A program made the translations under genes and the position numbers. Below are positions 8,134 to 15,813 of a DNA stretch of 59,210 bases, one piece after another. The DNA comes from an uncultured Geobacter sp. (GTDB taxonomy: Bacteria; Desulfobacterota; Desulfuromonadia; Geobacterales; Geobacteraceae): NCBI GenBank assembly GCA_903925075.1, contig CAIYDQ010000269.1, positions 1-59,210 on the forward strand, in the 5' to 3' direction. The notes beneath the pieces were generated by a model. It was given only the letters and a program-made list of their open reading frames with translations, searched no databases and was not told where the DNA came from. Position 1 is the first letter of the stretch. Every line of letters starts with the position of its first letter.

Positions 8134-8161
8134 ATTATAGCATGACCGGAGCCTAAGGCAA
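8134..8161 (-). promoter_or_regulatory. Probable promoter of the LOG-family gene
   Basis: On the minus strand TTGCCT (8156-8161) and a perfect TATAAT (8134-8139) are separated by 16 bases, about 30 bases before the ribosome site. The divergent leuC promoter is less clear; TATTAT near 8211 could be its -10 box. Confidence 0.6.
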
Positions 8162-8265
8162 ATGTTTAATATAATTGAACAAATATTAGTTTGCTTTGTG
8201 GCCGGGAATTTATTATTGTTGCCGCAAGAGATTTAACACTCCACTTCTCAAAGGAAGCACTACTT

Positions 8266-9549
8266 ATGGGTATGACAACCGCTCAGAAAATATTCGCGGC
8301 CCATCTCGTGGATGAGCCGTTTGCAGGCACCAAGGTGCTGAACATCGACGTGGTCATGTGCCACGAGATCACCACGCCGATAGCCATCGCCGACCTGATG
8401 GCGCGCGGCAAGGACCGGGTCTTCGACGCCGGCAAGATCAAGGCGGTCATCGATCACGTCACCCCGAGCAAGGACTCGAAGACGGCCACCCAGGCGAAGA
8501 TGCTGCGCGACTGGGCCAGGCGCCACCAGATCAAGGACTTCTTCGACGTCGGCGCCAACGGCGTCTGCCACGCCCTGTTCCCGGAGAAGGGGTTCATCAG
8601 GCCTGGCAACACGGTGATCATGGGAGATTCGCACACCTGCACGCACGGGGCTTTCGGCGCCTTCGCCGCCGGCGTCGGCACCACCGACCTGGAGGTCGGC
8701 ATCCTGAAAGGGGTCTGCGCCTTCCGCGAGCCCAAGACCATCAGGGTCAACCTGAACGGCACCCTCCCCAAGGGGGTCTACGCCAAGGACGCCATCCTGC
8801 GCGTGATCGGGCACCTGGGCGTGAACGGCGCCACCGACCGCGTCATCGAATTCGCCGGACCGGTGGTCGCCGCCATGTCCATGGAATCGAGGATGACCCT
8901 TTGCAACATGGCGATCGAAGCGGGGGGCACCTCGGGGATCTGCATGCCCGATATGGTGACGGTCGAGTACCTCTGGCCGTTCATCGCCGAAGCCTTCGCC
9001 GGGAAGGAAGAGGCGCTCGCCGCCTACGGCGCCTGGTGCTCCGACGCGGACGCGCAATACGAGCAGGTGATCGATCTGGATCTCTCCGAGTTGGCGCCGC
9101 TTTGCACCTTCGGCTACAAGCCGGACCAGGTGAAGAACGTCACCGAGATGGCCGGCACCGTCGTCGACCAGGTGTATCTCGGCTCCTGCACCAACGGCAG
9201 GCTCGAGGACCTGAGGGTCGCCGCGGCGATCCTCAAGGGGAAAAAGATCGCGCCGGGCGTGCGCGCCATCCTGTCGCCGGCCACCCCGCAGGTCTACAAG
9301 GACGCGGCCGCCGAAGGGCTGATCGAGATCTTCATGGACGCCGGTTTTTGCGTCACCAATCCGACCTGCGGCGCCTGCCTGGGGATGAGCAACGGCGTGT
9401 TGGCCGAAGGCGAGGTCTGCGCCTCCACCACCAACCGCAACTTCATGGGCCGGATGGGGAAGGGGGGCATGGTGCACCTGCTGTCGCCGGCCACCGCCGC
9501 CGCCTCCGCCATCGAGGGGAAACTCGCCGATCCGCGCAAATACCTGTAG
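8266..9549 (+). CDS. leuC: 3-isopropylmalate dehydratase large subunit
   Basis: With LeuD it isomerises 2-isopropylmalate to 3-isopropylmalate through a [4Fe-4S] cluster. The likely cluster cysteines are Cys308 (GSCTNGR), Cys368 and Cys371 (PTCGACLGM). The active-site region GDSHTCTHGAFGAFAAGVGT is intact. At 427 residues it is the short type 2 form found in archaea, clostridia and deltaproteobacteria. Members of this form can also be homoaconitases, but the neighbouring leuD and the nearby leuA favour leucine synthesis. The ATG at 8266 is chosen because AAAGGAAG lies nine bases upstream; ATG 8272 is an alternative. Confidence 0.92.
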   Translation: MGMTTAQKIFAAHLVDEPFAGTKVLNIDVVMCHEITTPIAIADLMARGKDRVFDAGKIKAVIDHVTPSKDSKTATQAKMLRDWARRHQIKDFFDVGANGVCHALFPEKGFIRPGNTVIMGDSHTCTHGAFGAFAAGVGTTDLEVGILKGVCAFREPKTIRVNLNGTLPKGVYAKDAILRVIGHLGVNGATDRVIEFAGPVVAAMSMESRMTLCNMAIEAGGTSGICMPDMVTVEYLWPFIAEAFAGKEEALAAYGAWCSDADAQYEQVIDLDLSELAPLCTFGYKPDQVKNVTEMAGTVVDQVYLGSCTNGRLEDLRVAAAILKGKKIAPGVRAILSPATPQVYKDAAAEGLIEIFMDAGFCVTNPTCGACLGMSNGVLAEGEVCASTTNRNFMGRMGKGGMVHLLSPATAAASAIEGKLADPRKYL

Positions 9550-9585
9550 GCGCGCGCCGCGCCCACGCGGAAATTTCGCAACCAA

Positions 9586-9652
9586 GCCTGAACGTTGAAC
9601 GTCGAACATCGAACAAGCCTGAACGTCGAACGTCGAACGTTGAACGTCGAAC
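9586..9652 (+). repeat. Heptamer tandem repeat (GAACGTY) between leuC and leuD
   Basis: About nine units of a seven-base motif (AACGTTG, AACGTCG, AACATCG) are arranged in two blocks that share the preceding word AAGCCTG. The repeat fills most of the 121-bp gap and ends just before the leuD ribosome site. Confidence 0.9.
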
Positions 9653-9670
9653 CTTTTAAGGAGACACCAT

Positions 9671-10198
9671 ATGAAGAGTTTTGGCGGCCCGGCCCTTTTC
9701 CTGGACCGTAGCGACATTAACACCGACGAAATCATCCCGGCCAAGTATTTGACGGAGATCACCAAGGAAGACTTGAAACCGTACCTGCTCGAGGACCTGA
9801 AGTTGCAGGGGTTCGATCCCAAGTCGGAAGCGACCAAAAACGCCGGGGTGGTGGTTTCCCGCGCCAACTTCGGTTGCGGCTCCTCCCGCGAGCATGCCCC
9901 CTGGGTCTTCGAGGTGAACGGCATGTACGCCGTCATCGCCCAGTCCTTCGCCCGCATCTTCCGGCAAAACATGTTCAATTGCGGCATGGCAGCCATCGAG
10001 CTCTCGGCCGAGCAGATCGACCAATTGTTCAGCTTCGCGGGTGCTGCGGACGCAGCCATCCGGATCGACGTGGAAAAGGGGAGCCTTACCGTGACGGGAG
10101 GCGGACGCGAGGAATCGATGTCCTTCGAAATCTCCCCCTTCGACCAGGCGTTGGTGTTGGCGGGCGGCTGGGTGGATTACGCGGACCTGAAATACTAG
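9671..10198 (+). CDS. leuD: 3-isopropylmalate dehydratase small subunit
   Basis: The 175-residue swivel-domain subunit partners LeuC. It shows DRSDINTDEIIPAKYL near the N-terminus and the conserved NFGCGSSREHAPW around residues 73-85. The segment after IIPAKYLT is the substrate-recognition loop that separates isopropylmalate from homoaconitate use; I cannot decide specificity from it by eye. The ATG has AAGGAGA eight bases upstream. A strong hairpin at 10245-10282 follows. Confidence 0.92.
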   Translation: MKSFGGPALFLDRSDINTDEIIPAKYLTEITKEDLKPYLLEDLKLQGFDPKSEATKNAGVVVSRANFGCGSSREHAPWVFEVNGMYAVIAQSFARIFRQNMFNCGMAAIELSAEQIDQLFSFAGAADAAIRIDVEKGSLTVTGGGREESMSFEISPFDQALVLAGGWVDYADLKY

Positions 10199-10244
10199 GG
10201 TCGGCCGAGGGAGGCGCTTTAGACCGGCGTCGATCCTTAAATTA

Positions 10245-10282
10245 GCAAAGAGGCGGAGAACTGCGGTTTCCCGCCTCTTTGC
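10245..10282 (+). terminator. Long perfect hairpin after leuD, without T-run
   Basis: GCAAAGAGGCGG pairs with CCGCCTCTTTGC across a 14-base loop. The stem is perfect over 12 bp, but no T tract follows, so it may be an mRNA-end stabiliser or weak terminator. Confidence 0.6.
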
Positions 10283-10336
10283 GTGGTACTTCCCTCGGTA
10301 AATGCGCCTTTCGTTCGCCGCCGAACGATATTTTGA

Positions 10337-10366
10337 TTGACTATGCCTAATGGCTACAGTTACTAT
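10337..10366 (+). promoter_or_regulatory. Probable promoter of the WPFF-repeat/mlaE/mlaD unit
   Basis: TTGACT (10337-10342) and TACTAT (10361-10366) are separated by 18 bases, about 40 bases before the chosen start codon. Confidence 0.45.
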
Positions 10367-10408
10367 CCGAACTTCTGTCCGTAACGAAAGGCTTTGTCCC
10401 AGGGGTTC

Positions 10409-11869
10409 ATGTCAATCATCAGAGTCTTCATAGCCGTCCTGCTTGCTTTGCTGGCCTTCGCCCCTCCAAGCCGGGCCGCGCAAGCACAAGCCGAAACCGG
10501 CACCATCTTCACGCTCTGGCCCTTCCTCGATTACCGGGAAAGCCCGGCGGAGGGGTTCAGCAACCTTTCCATCCTGGGGCCGCTGATCAAGTTCCAGAAG
10601 AAGGGGGCCGACCGCGACACCGCCTTCCGTCCGTTTTTCTATCAAAGCAATCAGGATCACGACCGGCGTTCCGCCACCTATTTCCTGTATCCGGCCGCTT
10701 TCACGGAGAACACCCCCGAGACCGACACCTTCGAGGTGGTGCGTCTCTTCCAGAAATCGGACTTCCGCAAGGATCAGGGGACGGAGCGCGACGCCTCCGC
10801 CATGCTTTTCCCCTTCTACATCGCGGGACGTTCGGAAAAACGCGGCGACTACCGGTCGTTCTTCCCCTTTTACGGCGACATCTACGATCGTTTCTGGCGC
10901 GACGAATACCACTTCCTCATGTTCCCGCTCTACGGCAGCACGGTGAACCGCGGCACGACGGTCAAGCACTACCTGTATCCGTTCTTCTCCACCACCAGCG
11001 GGGAAAAGGAGAGCGGCTTCGAGCTCTTCCCGCTCTACGGCCAGTCCGCGAAGGAAGGGGTGTACAGCAAGCGCTACGTTCTGTGGCCTTTCTACACCAC
11101 CGGCAAAAGCGCGCTCAACACCGACAACCCGACCGAGAAGAGCTTCCTGTTCCCGCTCTACGCCTCGACGGACTCGCCTAAAAAAACCTCGCGCAGCTTT
11201 TTTTGGCCCTTCTTCGGCTACACCGAGGATCGCGCGCAGCAATCCAAGGAGATCGACTACTTCTGGCCCTTGCTGTACACGGTGCGCGGCCCGAAACGAA
11301 ACGCCGACAACTACCTGCCGCTTTACTCACGCGACACCTTTGCCGACGGCGAAAAGCGCTGGTATTTGTGGCCCTTCTTCCGGCACGAGGAGATCCGTTC
11401 CGAAGCGTTCAACCGCGACTACGACCGGGTGCTTTTCTTCCTCTACCGAAGCAGCCACGAAAGCTGGCCCAAGGACGGCAGGCAAAGAAGCAGAACGGCC
11501 CTCTGGCCGCTGTTCTTGTACCAGACCAAGGAGCGCGGTGTTTCCTCGATCTCCCTGCCGGCGCCGGTCGAGTCCGTCCTGGACAAGGATGGGATAGAGA
11601 AGAACTGGGCGCCGCTTTGGCGGCTCTACCAGCGGCGCTGGGACGAGGACGGCAACTCCGCCTCCTCGCTTCTTTGGAATCTTTACTGGCACGAGAGGCG
11701 CGGCGAGCAACTTGCCTACGAACTGTTCCCGCTGGTCTTCTACCGCGGCGGCAAGACCGAGAGCGAAGTCAAGCTTTTCAAGGGGTTGGTCAGTTGGAAG
11801 AGCGGCGACCAGGGGACGGACCTGAGCCTCTTCTGGCTCCCTTTCGGCCTGAAATGGGGGGAGAAGTGA
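10409..11869 (+). CDS. Exported WPFF/FPLY-repeat protein linked to MlaE and MlaD
   Basis: The protein has 486 residues from the ATG at 10409. A signal peptide (MSIIRVFIAVLLALLAFAPP, then SRAAQA) precedes a mature part built from about 17 short aromatic motifs such as FPFYG, FPLYG, WPFF, YPFF and LWPLF. They recur every 20-30 residues from residue ~25 to the end. Each looks like a strand pair ending in a charged turn, so the whole may be a beta-barrel or repetitive beta structure at the outer membrane; this is inference. I do not recognise a named family. The stop codon shares a base with the mlaE start, tying it to phospholipid transport. A TTG at 10394 is a weaker start. Confidence 0.75.
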   Translation: MSIIRVFIAVLLALLAFAPPSRAAQAQAETGTIFTLWPFLDYRESPAEGFSNLSILGPLIKFQKKGADRDTAFRPFFYQSNQDHDRRSATYFLYPAAFTENTPETDTFEVVRLFQKSDFRKDQGTERDASAMLFPFYIAGRSEKRGDYRSFFPFYGDIYDRFWRDEYHFLMFPLYGSTVNRGTTVKHYLYPFFSTTSGEKESGFELFPLYGQSAKEGVYSKRYVLWPFYTTGKSALNTDNPTEKSFLFPLYASTDSPKKTSRSFFWPFFGYTEDRAQQSKEIDYFWPLLYTVRGPKRNADNYLPLYSRDTFADGEKRWYLWPFFRHEEIRSEAFNRDYDRVLFFLYRSSHESWPKDGRQRSRTALWPLFLYQTKERGVSSISLPAPVESVLDKDGIEKNWAPLWRLYQRRWDEDGNSASSLLWNLYWHERRGEQLAYELFPLVFYRGGKTESEVKLFKGLVSWKSGDQGTDLSLFWLPFGLKWGEK

Positions 11870-12642
11870 TGCCGATCCTGGAGCCGTTGGGCAAAAGGGT
11901 GCTCCACTTTCACCAGGTGCTGGGCGAAATGGTCATCCTGATGGGCAAGATCGTCTACTACTTCCGCGAGGCGCCGCGCAACGTCCCCAGCATCCTGACC
12001 CAAATGGCGATCATCGGCGCCGACACGCTGCCGGTCGCCGCGGTGATGGCCTTTTTCGTGGGGATGGTGCTCGCGCTGCAGACCGGCGTCGAGCTGCAGA
12101 AATACGGCGGCCAGAACATCATCGGCGCCATCGTCGGCCACTCGATGGTGCGCGAACTGGGCCCGGTGATGACCAGCTTCCTGGTGGCCGGCCGGGTCGG
12201 CTCCGCCATGGCAGCGGAGCTCGGCGTCATGACCGTCTACGAGGAGATCGACGCCCTGCGCACCCTCGACATCGACCCGGTCCGCTACCTGGCCATGCCG
12301 CGCTTCATCGCCTGCGTCATCTGCGTTCCCGCCCTGGTCATCTATTCCGACGTGATCGGCATCTTCGGCGGCGCGCTGATCAGCAACCTGCACCCGCAGA
12401 TCTTCGTTTCCTACGCCACCTACTACGACAGCCTCACCGCCGCCTTGAAGGTGAAGGAGATCGGCACCGGGCTCACCAAGGCGGTGGTCTTCGGCGCCAT
12501 CATCGCGCTGGTCTCCTGTTACGTCGGTTTCGGGACTTCGGGCGGCGCCCGGGGGATCGGCGAATCCACCACCCGTTCCGTGGTGCTGTCGTTCATGTTG
12601 ATCCTGGTGGCGGATTACATCCTCACCAGGGTCTTGCTGTAG
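11869..12642 (+). CDS. mlaE: MlaE-family lipid ABC transporter permease
   Basis: The 257-residue inner-membrane permease belongs to the MlaE family that moves phospholipids between the inner and outer membranes. Visible are ADTLPVAAVMAFFVGMVLAL, the conserved RELGPVMTSFLVAGRVGSAM and LGVMTVYEEIDAL, the cytoplasmic coupling region that contacts the ATPase. GSAMAAELG is diagnostic. The start is the ATG whose A is the last base of the preceding stop. mlaD follows after 22 bases. The usual MlaF ATPase gene is not adjacent on either side. Confidence 0.92.
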   Translation: MPILEPLGKRVLHFHQVLGEMVILMGKIVYYFREAPRNVPSILTQMAIIGADTLPVAAVMAFFVGMVLALQTGVELQKYGGQNIIGAIVGHSMVRELGPVMTSFLVAGRVGSAMAAELGVMTVYEEIDALRTLDIDPVRYLAMPRFIACVICVPALVIYSDVIGIFGGALISNLHPQIFVSYATYYDSLTAALKVKEIGTGLTKAVVFGAIIALVSCYVGFGTSGGARGIGESTTRSVVLSFMLILVADYILTRVLL

Positions 12643-12664
12643 CTTTTAAGGAGGATAACCACAC

Positions 12665-13735
12665 ATGGCTCTATCCGTAGAGAAAAAGGTCGGCATGTTC
12701 TTCGTGCTCGGCCTGGCCATACTCGGCGCGCTCCTGGAGATTGGAGAGAAGTGGGACCCGTTCCAGAACAACACCCCGTACAAAACCTATCTGACCAGCA
12801 TCACCGGCCTTAAAGTGGGCGATCCGGTGCGGCTGGCCGGGGTCGACGTCGGCAAGATCACCCGCATCGTCATTCTCAACGACAAGATAGAAATCGATTT
12901 CGAGGTGAAACCGGGAACCAGGATCAAGAGCGACACCGTGGCGGGGCTGCGCCTCACCAACCTTTTGGGCGGCCAATTCCTGGGTCTCTCCTTCGGCTCG
13001 CCCAACGCTCCCGTGTTGCCGCCGGGAAGCGCCATCGCCGGCAAGGACGTCGCCAACATCGACATCATCGTCGACAACCTGAGCGACGTGATCAAGGACG
13101 CCAAATCCCTGGTCACCAATCTGAACAAGAACCAGGAAGAGGTGATGCACAAGGTGGCCGGGATCCTGGACGAGAACCGCGGCAATATCAGGGATGCCAT
13201 CACCAACATCGACAGCATCACCCGGAAGTTCGATCGCGGCGACGGCTCGCTGGCGCTGCTTTTGAACGACAAGAAGCTCTACAACGACACCAGCGGCGCC
13301 ATGGCGAGCTTGCGAGGGGTCGCGGGCAAGATCGAACGGGGAGAGGGGACGCTCGGCAAATTGGTCAACGACGACCTGTTGTATCGGGACGCCACGGCGA
13401 TGTTGGCCGACCTGCGGGTCGGGGTGAAGGACCTGAATGCCGGCTTGCACGACGCCAGGGAGATAACCGCCCAGATCAACTCCGGCCAGGGGACCCTGGG
13501 CAAGCTGCTCAAGGACGAGGCGCTTTACACCGAGATGCGCGACGCCTCCAAGAACGTGAAGGAGATCGCGCAGAAGATAAACTCCGGCCAGGGGACCATC
13601 GGCAGGCTGGTCAACGAGGATCAACTGTACCGGGACACGACCGCGACGCTCAAGAAGGCCGAGCGGGCGATGGAAGGGCTGGGCGACACCGGCCCGATCT
13701 CCGTGCTCGGTTCCATCATAGGGACGTTGTTCTAA
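12665..13735 (+). CDS. mlaD: MlaD-family (MCE domain) lipid-binding protein with C-terminal repeats
   Basis: This is the periplasmic, membrane-anchored partner of MlaE. Residues ~7-24 form the transmembrane anchor (VGMFFVLGLAILGALL) and ~35-120 the MCE domain (YLTSITGLKVGDPVRLAGVD). The C-terminal 170 residues are helical and carry four copies of a motif GxGTLGxLxNDxxLYxD, near residues 191, 225, 274 and 306. The first copy is GDGSLALLLNDKKLYND and the last GQGTIGRLVNEDQLYRD. Such tails in MCE proteins form hydrophobic tunnels or bridges. At 356 residues it is about twice the length of E. coli MlaD. A GGAGG ribosome site precedes the ATG. Confidence 0.9.
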   Translation: MALSVEKKVGMFFVLGLAILGALLEIGEKWDPFQNNTPYKTYLTSITGLKVGDPVRLAGVDVGKITRIVILNDKIEIDFEVKPGTRIKSDTVAGLRLTNLLGGQFLGLSFGSPNAPVLPPGSAIAGKDVANIDIIVDNLSDVIKDAKSLVTNLNKNQEEVMHKVAGILDENRGNIRDAITNIDSITRKFDRGDGSLALLLNDKKLYNDTSGAMASLRGVAGKIERGEGTLGKLVNDDLLYRDATAMLADLRVGVKDLNAGLHDAREITAQINSGQGTLGKLLKDEALYTEMRDASKNVKEIAQKINSGQGTIGRLVNEDQLYRDTTATLKKAERAMEGLGDTGPISVLGSIIGTLF

Positions 13736-13760
13736 CAAATAATCGAATGAGGGGTGAACG

Positions 13761-14066
13761 ATGATACGAGTATCTGTGTTGTATCCGCGGACGGAAGGGA
13801 AGAATTTCAATGTGGACTACTATCGGAACAGCCACATGCCGCTGGTGAAGCAGCGGCTGGCTCCCGTCAAGGTCGAAATAGATCTGGGGGTTCCCGATCA
13901 TCTTGGCAATCCTTCGCCTTACCTGGCGGTCGGGTATATGACCTTCGAAACGTTGGAGGAGCTGGCTATGAAGTTCATGGTCTCCATGCACGAACTCATG
14001 GCTGACATCCCCAACTACACGGACATCGAACCGGTAGTGCAGTTGAGCGAGGTTTACGAAGTATAG
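13761..14066 (+). CDS. EthD-family small protein
   Basis: The 101-residue product resembles the EthD family of dimeric ferredoxin-like-fold proteins. It has VSVLYPRTEGKNFNVDYYRN, then SHMPLV, near the N-terminus, and EELAMKFMVSMHELMADIPNYTD in the second half (cut here by position, residues ~66-88). EthD itself is needed for ether degradation in actinobacteria, but most homologues have unknown roles. The ATG is preceded by GAGGGGTGA. It lies 25 bases after mlaD and could be part of that transcript, though no functional link is visible. Confidence 0.8.
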   Translation: MIRVSVLYPRTEGKNFNVDYYRNSHMPLVKQRLAPVKVEIDLGVPDHLGNPSPYLAVGYMTFETLEELAMKFMVSMHELMADIPNYTDIEPVVQLSEVYEV

Positions 14067-14094
14067 TCGCCCTGACAGTCGAGGATTTTTGTCA

Positions 14095-14991
14095 ATGACG
14101 GATTTTTTCCACTTGGCGATGGGTACCGTCGTCATGCGCCCGTACGTCTTCGCTTTTTTCGCGAGCTACCTGGTGGCCGCGGTGCTGCATCTTGGCTGGA
14201 GAAAGGTTTTCTGGTTCACCGCGCTGGGCTACCTGATCGCCTTCGCCTCGGAGTACTCCTCCATCAACAACGGCTTTCCCTACGGCTGGTACTACTACGT
14301 CGAGGCGACCCGCGGCCAGGAGCTGTGGGTGGCCGGGGTGCCGTTCTTCGACTCGCTTTCCTACGTCTTTCTTAGCTACTGCAGTTACGCGACGGCGCTG
14401 CTGGTGCTCTCCCCGGTGAAGGGTGGGAGGCGCGAACTGGTGCTGCTGGAGACGGGACGGCTGCGCCGCTCCTTCTCCGCGCTGCTGCTGGGGTCGTTGT
14501 TCCAGGTTTTCCTCGACATCCTCACCGACCCGGTGGCGCTGCAGGGGCACCGCTGGTTTCTGGGCAGGATCTACGGTTACCGGGAAGCGGGAGTCCATTT
14601 CGGGGTGCCGTTTTCCAATTATCTCGGCTGGTGGCTGGTGAGCGCGCTGCTTATCGCCGCTTTGCAGTTGATCGACCGCCTGGTCGGCGCCGGCGGCAAG
14701 GAAAAGCCGGCCGGCGTGGCGGCGGCTCCCTTTCGCTGTCTGTACGCTCCCTTTCTCTACCTGTGCGTGGTCGCCTTCAACCTGTCGGTCACCCTTTACA
14801 TCGGCGAAAAGCTGATGGCGTTGACCGGCCTCTTTATTTTTACGCTGCCGGTGGTCATGGGGGTGGTGCTTTTGTGCAACAAGGTGAACCGCTACCACAA
14901 GGAAGAACTTGCCGCGCATTTGGTTGAGTTTCCTTGGTCGCCGGCTGTGGCGCAAAGGGAAAAGGGCTCGGGGCTAAAGGCTAAAGGCTAA
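14095..14991 (+). CDS. Carotenoid biosynthesis (CruF/DUF422-like) membrane protein
   Basis: The 298-residue protein has about seven hydrophobic segments. It contains the family-like stretch LIAFASEYSSINNGFPYGWY near residue 55, then FFDSLSYVFLSYCSYATALL, and LDILTDPVALQGHRWFLG. Family members such as CruF hydrate the psi-end of acyclic carotenoids; the exact reaction here is unknown. The ATG at 14095 has GAGG ten bases upstream and is preferred to the TTG at 14089. The last codons and the TAA stop are formed by a heptamer tandem repeat, so the C-terminus (GLKAKG) is repeat-derived. No other carotenoid gene is nearby. Confidence 0.68.
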   Translation: MTDFFHLAMGTVVMRPYVFAFFASYLVAAVLHLGWRKVFWFTALGYLIAFASEYSSINNGFPYGWYYYVEATRGQELWVAGVPFFDSLSYVFLSYCSYATALLVLSPVKGGRRELVLLETGRLRRSFSALLLGSLFQVFLDILTDPVALQGHRWFLGRIYGYREAGVHFGVPFSNYLGWWLVSALLIAALQLIDRLVGAGGKEKPAGVAAAPFRCLYAPFLYLCVVAFNLSVTLYIGEKLMALTGLFIFTLPVVMGVVLLCNKVNRYHKEELAAHLVEFPWSPAVAQREKGSGLKAKG

Positions 14992-15025
14992 GGGCTAAGG
15001 GCTAAGGGCATGGACGGCATGGACT
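14972..15025 (+). repeat. Heptamer repeat (GGCTAAR) followed by a nonamer duplication
   Basis: Five units of GGCTAAA/GGCTAAG span the stop codon of the CruF-like gene, followed by two copies of the nine-base unit GCATGGACK. The heptamer is the reverse complement of the repeats at 1568 and 38923. Confidence 0.85.
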
Positions 15026-15138
15026 AGAACTTAGGCTTGGGACGTGATGCGATGGGATTTTTCTGTGGTAGGCTTTGCGCCGTGCCATTTCTGTCCTAAG
15101 CGCGATGTTATTTACCCTATCGGTCGGAGGACCACGAC

Positions 15139-15612
15139 ATGAAGAAGATGATTATCGTTTTTGCCCTTGCGGCTCTGACCGGCGTTGCCGCGGCGGCGTC
15201 GGCCGCCGAAAAGGTCGCCTTGCCTAAAGGGTTCGAGAAGTGGGAAAAGAGTAAGCAGAAGATGATCACCGACAAGAAGTCCCTGTTTTACGGCGCGCAT
15301 TACATCTACGTCGACCAAAAGGCGCTGAAAACCTATAAGTCGGGCGGCGTGTACCCCGAGGGGAGCCGGTTCGTGGTGGTTAACTACACGATCAAGGAAG
15401 AGGGCGGCAAGCCGGTGGAAGGGAAGAAAAGCATGGTCGTGCTGATGAAGAAGGACAGGAGGCAGCAGGCTACCGGCGGCTGGCAGTTTGCCGGCTTTAG
15501 CCCCGATGGCAAGCTCTCCGGACTCGACCCGGCTAAAGACTGCTTCGGCTGCCACGAAAAAGACGCCAAGGCGACGGACTACGTCATTTCCAAATACTCG
15601 GACTTCAAGTGA
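15139..15612 (+). CDS. Periplasmic cytochrome P460-like monohaem protein
   Basis: The protein has 157 residues. A signal peptide (MKKMIIVFALAALTGVAAAA, then SAAE) leads to a mature domain with the P460-like pattern. This includes GFEKWEKSKQKMI, HYIYVDQKALKTYKSGG, YPEGSRFVVVNY and AGFSPDGKL. One CxxCH haem c site sits near the C-terminus as CFGCH (Cys135, Cys138, His139). P460 proteins oxidise hydroxylamine or detoxify nitric oxide in some bacteria, but many small homologues only carry electrons. Which applies here is unknown. The ATG has GGAGG nine bases upstream. The gene seems monocistronic, with a strong hairpin after it. Confidence 0.85.
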   Translation: MKKMIIVFALAALTGVAAAASAAEKVALPKGFEKWEKSKQKMITDKKSLFYGAHYIYVDQKALKTYKSGGVYPEGSRFVVVNYTIKEEGGKPVEGKKSMVVLMKKDRRQQATGGWQFAGFSPDGKLSGLDPAKDCFGCHEKDAKATDYVISKYSDFK

Positions 15613-15619
15613 CTTCCTC

Positions 15620-15644
15620 CCGGGCGGGGCAAAACCCCGCCCGG
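15620..15644 (+). terminator. Perfect GC hairpin after the cytochrome gene
   Basis: CCGGGCGGGG pairs perfectly with CCCCGCCCGG around a five-base loop, eight bases after the stop. No T tract follows directly, so termination strength is uncertain. Confidence 0.6.
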
Positions 15645-15813
15645 ACGTCGCTCGCCCCTCCTTATTTCCCTTTTTAGCTCCGGATGCTGCTCGACTCCGT
15701 CGCCCGGCATCCAAGATGCCAATTCTCCTTGCCCCTCGCTGCCCGCCGGGCGTAAAATCACCTCTGTAGGGCCAGTGCCGAACAGTACCAGCAGGAACTT
15801 GAAAGGAGCGCTC

